Assembly (NCBI GenBank): GCA_020028115.1
Contig: JAHWYA010000084.1
Coordinates: forward strand, 1 to 6,984
Source of the DNA: Anaeromyxobacter sp.
GTDB lineage: Bacteria; Myxococcota; Myxococcia; Myxococcales; Anaeromyxobacteraceae
Direction of reading: 5' to 3'
DNA length: 6,984 nucleotides
Shown here: piece after piece, positions 5,169 to 6,984 of the stretch
Layout of the letters: each line of letters starts with the position of its first letter
Numbering within the stretch: position 1 is the stretch's first letter
Translations under genes and position numbers: made by a program
The notes under the pieces: generated by a model
Told to the model about the DNA's origin: nothing
Database searches by the model: none
The model's input: only the letters and a program-made list of their open reading frames with translations

Positions 5169-6479
5169 CTACTTCTTGATCTTCCCGTCCTCCCAGCCGT
5201 AGCCGAGGTCGTTCGCCCAGTCGTCGAACCGGGCGTTCACGTTCACGCCGCGGTCGTCCCAGTAGACGTCGTTCGAGCGGACGTAGCTCCGGTACGCCTC
5301 GAGGACCCGCACGAAGTCGGCCCGGTCCGCGCCGAGGCTCGTGTCGGCGGCCCGGGCGTTGAGGAACGCGATCGTCGCGGCGCGGAGGCGCGCCTGGTCC
5401 TTCTTCGACCACTCGACGAGCACCAGGTCGTTGTCGGGGTTCGCGTCGGCCTTGTTCGCCGCCAGGATCGTCTTCAGCGCGGCGCCCTGCTTCCGCATGT
5501 TCTCGCCGTACGAGGAGATCACGTGGTCGCGGGCGACGGTCTGGAGCAGCGCCTGCTGCGCGGCCGTCATCGAGCTCCACACCTGCTTGTTGATGATCAT
5601 CCAGGTGATGAGGAACTGCTGCTGCCAGCCCGGGAGGTGGACGTACCGCACGCCCACGGTGCCCGGGTTGTCGGCCGTGTTGAAGAGCTGCGAGATGTCG
5701 TCGATCGGCGTCGCGAACTCGAAGCCCTGGAGCTGGCCGATCTTCACGGCGTTGACGAGCGAGCCGCCGCCCGGGATGGCGGCGATGAAGGAGATCTTCT
5801 TCGCGGGGATCACGCCGCGCGCGACGAGCTCGTCGCAGGCGCCGCCGAGGACGTTCTCGCCGGGCGGCAGGTAGCGGAGCTTCCAGGCCTCCTGGCAGAA
5901 GCCCTCGAGCCCGATGCCGCGGACGCCGGGCGCGTCGCCGACCGGCTTGAAGAAGTACCCGGAGAGCTGCTCCGAGCTGCCGACGATCGGGACCACCACG
6001 ACGTTCCTCGAGTTCAGGTCGAGGATCGACTGGATGAGCTGCAGGCCCGTCATCAGCCCGCCGTCGACCGACTTCCCGTAGAGGAAGCCGAGGTGCTCGT
6101 CGAAGTTCGGGCCGAACGGCACGCCCGAGTTGTAGATGAAGCCCCACGCCTTGTTGAGCTCGCTGCCGGAGTTGTAGGCGGCGTCGAACCCGCCGTTCGC
6201 GGCGCCGGCGCCGACCGCCGTCACGATGTCGCCGAACTTCGCGGGGATGGCCGGCAGCGGCGTGATCTTCGAGAAGTTGATCTCGCCGCCCGGGCCGATG
6301 ATGGTCCGGCTGGCCTCGAGCAGCTTGGCCGCGAACGCGTCGGCCTCTGGCCCCATCGAGGCGGAGCCGCTGAAGCTGCGGAACTTGACGTCGATGGCGT
6401 GCGCGGCGGCAGGCAGCCCGAGCGCGGCGGCGAGCAGCGCGGCCGTCGCGGCGCGCGCGATGGTGTGGATTCTCGTCAC
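5169..6479 (-). CDS. TRAP transporter solute-binding protein, DctP type (orphan)
   Basis: The 436-residue precursor starts with a signal peptide (Arg/His n-region, AATAALLAAALGLPAAAHA, cleavage likely after A28), so it works in the periplasm. The mature protein begins IDVKFRSFSG, and continues with GFDAAYNSGSELNKAWGF, a cluster around VPFGPNFDEHLGFLYG, then FEFATPIDDISQLF (253-266) and LPGWQQQFLITWMIINKQVW with W285. The PGW-Q segment followed by NK-VW is typical of the DctP/FcbT1-like receptors, which catch organic acids and hand them to DctQ-DctM membrane proteins. No such subunits are in the window: the gene converges on the BON gene and faces a long spacer upstream. At about 408 mature residues it is longer than classic DctP (about 300-310). 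The ligand cannot be told. The start is GTG at 6479, fixed by AAGGAGGAA 4-12 nt upstream; the frame stays open further up but lacks a signal peptide. Confidence 0.92.
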   Translation of the reverse strand: MTRIHTIARAATAALLAAALGLPAAAHAIDVKFRSFSGSASMGPEADAFAAKLLEASRTIIGPGGEINFSKITPLPAIPAKFGDIVTAVGAGAANGGFDAAYNSGSELNKAWGFIYNSGVPFGPNFDEHLGFLYGKSVDGGLMTGLQLIQSILDLNSRNVVVVPIVGSSEQLSGYFFKPVGDAPGVRGIGLEGFCQEAWKLRYLPPGENVLGGACDELVARGVIPAKKISFIAAIPGGGSLVNAVKIGQLQGFEFATPIDDISQLFNTADNPGTVGVRYVHLPGWQQQFLITWMIINKQVWSSMTAAQQALLQTVARDHVISSYGENMRKQGAALKTILAANKADANPDNDLVLVEWSKKDQARLRAATIAFLNARAADTSLGADRADFVRVLEAYRSYVRSNDVYWDDRGVNVNARFDDWANDLGYGWEDGKIKK

Positions 6480-6483
6480 GGTG

Positions 6484-6492
6484 TTCCTCCTT
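6484..6492 (-). promoter_or_regulatory. Strong Shine-Dalgarno for the TRAP receptor GTG start
   Basis: AAGGAGGAA on the minus strand, with its GGAGG core (6490-6486) 6 nt before the GTG at 6479. It is the best ribosome-binding site in the window and settles the start codon, which would otherwise be ambiguous because the frame is open for another 230 bp upstream. Confidence 0.85.
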
Positions 6493-6546
6493 GCGTGCGC
6501 CTCGTGGTGAATGTGGACGGCGGATTCACGACGGGCGAGCGGCGGG

Positions 6547-6555
6547 AGCCTATCA
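6547..6555 (-). promoter_or_regulatory. Candidate extended -10 promoter for the TRAP receptor gene
   Basis: The minus strand reads TGATAGGCT, that is, TGn followed by TAGGCT (6552-6547), an extended -10 form. It would start a transcript near 6540 with a leader of about 61 nt. No matching -35 hexamer is seen, as expected for some extended -10 promoters. Weak prediction. Confidence 0.33.
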
Positions 6556-6644
6556 CGGACAGTTGACGGTGCCGCGCGAAACCGCTGGGCCACGCGTGAA
6601 TTCGTGCGCACATGGCGCCTTGCCGCACGGTGACACCGGCGCCG

Positions 6645-6654
6645 GGTGCGCACC
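6645..6654. repeat. GGTGCGCACC palindrome shared with the BON leader
   Basis: The 10-bp perfect palindrome here is identical, with one flanking G, to that at 4552-4561. Its core GTGCGCAC also appears at 6604-6611. All three copies I found are in non-coding DNA. A shared binding site is possible but unproven. Confidence 0.4.
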
Positions 6655-6729
6655 GCCGGGGCGGCGCGCAGGCCACGGCGGGGAGTCGCGCCCACGCGAG
6701 CACCCGCACCCACCTCGGTGCCGCATGTC

Positions 6730-6765
6730 GCGCGGCGCGCGGCGATATCGCCTGCCGCGCCGCGC
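6730..6765. promoter_or_regulatory. Large nested inverted repeat upstream of the last gene
   Basis: Outer arms of 10 bp, GCGCGGCGCG (6730-6739) and CGCGCCGCGC (6756-6765), enclose a perfect 12-bp palindrome GGCGATATCGCC (6741-6752), offset by one base on the left and three on the right. It ends about 20 bp before the -35 box of the next promoter, a position that suits an operator or activator site. It has no T-run, so a terminator is unlikely. Confidence 0.45.
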
Positions 6766-6784
6766 TCGATTCCTCTCCCGAAGG

Positions 6785-6814
6785 TTGACTCGCAGCGGAG
6801 CGCGCCGCTACCCT
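6785..6814 (+). promoter_or_regulatory. Sigma70-like promoter for the last gene
   Basis: TTGACT (6785-6790, five of six consensus bases) lies 18 bp from TACCCT (6809-6814, matching the key TA....T positions). Transcription would begin near 6821, giving a leader of about 56 nt before the ATG at 6877. This is the best two-box promoter in the window. Confidence 0.5.
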
Positions 6815-6876
6815 TCTCGTCACTTCGCGCGAACTTCCCGAGCGAAGCTCGCCGCGGTCATCCGAGGGATCCGCAC

Positions 6877-6984
6877 ATGTCGAACGAGGAGACCGCGCCC
6901 GGGCCGGGGCGCACCGCGCCCTCCGCCGAGGCGCGCGCCAGCACCCTTCGGTTCGGGCTCACCTTCCTGATCGTCGGGATCTCG
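6877..6984 (+). CDS. Unidentified membrane protein, N-terminal start (partial)
   Basis: ATG at 6877 opens a frame that runs off the right edge after 36 codons. GAGGGA (6864-6869) lies 7 nt upstream, a good ribosome site, and a plausible promoter precedes it. The first 22 residues are hydrophilic and rich in Ala, Pro and Glu. They are followed by LRFGLTFLIVGIS, which looks like the start of a transmembrane helix with the N-terminus probably in the cytoplasm. Too little is present to name a family. It is divergent from the TRAP receptor, but no sequence evidence links them. Confidence 0.78.
   Translation, partial: MSNEETAPGPGRTAPSAEARASTLRFGLTFLIVGIS

Larger units (their letters stand above)
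6480..6876. other. 397-bp divergent intergenic region
   Basis: This is the only long gap in the window, between the TRAP receptor (minus) and the partial membrane gene (plus). I see no credible gene in it: open frames here have no family resemblance or ribosome site. It holds the TRAP Shine-Dalgarno, a candidate minus-strand promoter near 6547-6555, several short palindromes (CACGCGTG at 6591-6598, GTGCGCAC at 6604-6611, GGTGCGCACC at 6645-6654), a large inverted repeat at 6730-6765, and a sigma70-like promoter at 6785-6814. The density of palindromes suggests regulator binding, unproven. Confidence 0.7.

Noticed and set aside
4879..6566. Long frames overlapping the TRAP receptor (minus 4879-6147, plus 5523-6566)
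   Set aside because: Low-complexity shadows. The TRAP frame has a signal peptide, a strong Shine-Dalgarno and family motifs.
6563..6568. TTGACG on the plus strand as a -35 box
   Set aside because: No acceptable -10 hexamer lies 16-19 bp downstream.
6480..6713. N-terminal extension of the TRAP receptor frame to 6713
   Set aside because: The extension is Arg-rich and would bury the signal peptide and the AAGGAGGAA ribosome site inside the protein.
6491..6970. Open frames in the last intergenic region (plus 6491-6970, minus 6476-6823)
   Set aside because: No ribosome site, no family resemblance, composition typical of non-coding GC-rich DNA; the plus frame also overlaps the better-supported start at 6877.

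Overview
The window is GC-rich throughout, with G or C at most third codon positions and no sign of a compositionally foreign block. One secreted protein ends in a MYXO-CTERM-type tail (Gly/Cys cluster, hydrophobic stretch, Arg cluster), which points to Myxococcota. The very high GC and gene style would suit an Anaeromyxobacter-like lineage, but that is inference. I see no rRNA, tRNA, CRISPR array, insertion sequence or phage gene. It looks like ordinary chromosome.

Layout from left to right: (1) the 3' end of a probably secreted or surface protein (+, 3-242). (2) A single-domain response regulator (-, 304-687), divergent from (3) an AmmeMemoRadiSam-system protein B / MEMO-family gene (+, 716-1513). 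(4) A two-gene operon on the minus strand, with a small secreted protein of unknown function (2520-3026) followed, with a GTGA overlap, by a Cys-rich metzincin-type metalloprotease with a MYXO-CTERM tail (1510-2523). (5) gltX, glutamyl-tRNA synthetase (+, 3062-4477), divergent from that operon. (6) A BON-domain protein (+, 4608-5144). (7) A TRAP-transporter solute-binding protein of DctP type without its membrane subunits (-, 5169-6479). (8) A 397-bp divergent intergenic region, then the start of an unidentified membrane protein (+, from 6877, cut by the window edge).

The genes do not form one pathway. The only pair likely to work together is the secreted protein and the exported metalloprotease. 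The most interesting signals are in the non-coding DNA. A long GC-rich hairpin just before the BON gene pairs with its Shine-Dalgarno sequence, and an upstream repeat could form a competing fold. Two very short divergent spacers (28 and 35 bp) carry -10-like hexamers on both strands, and their genes lack a Shine-Dalgarno sequence, which suggests shared bidirectional promoters and leaderless or near-leaderless mRNAs. Other points are a CTAG at 1510-1513 that provides stop codons for two convergent genes, and a shared palindrome plus a large inverted repeat in the last intergenic region. I found no clear new multi-gene system; the BON leader is the best candidate for something undescribed.
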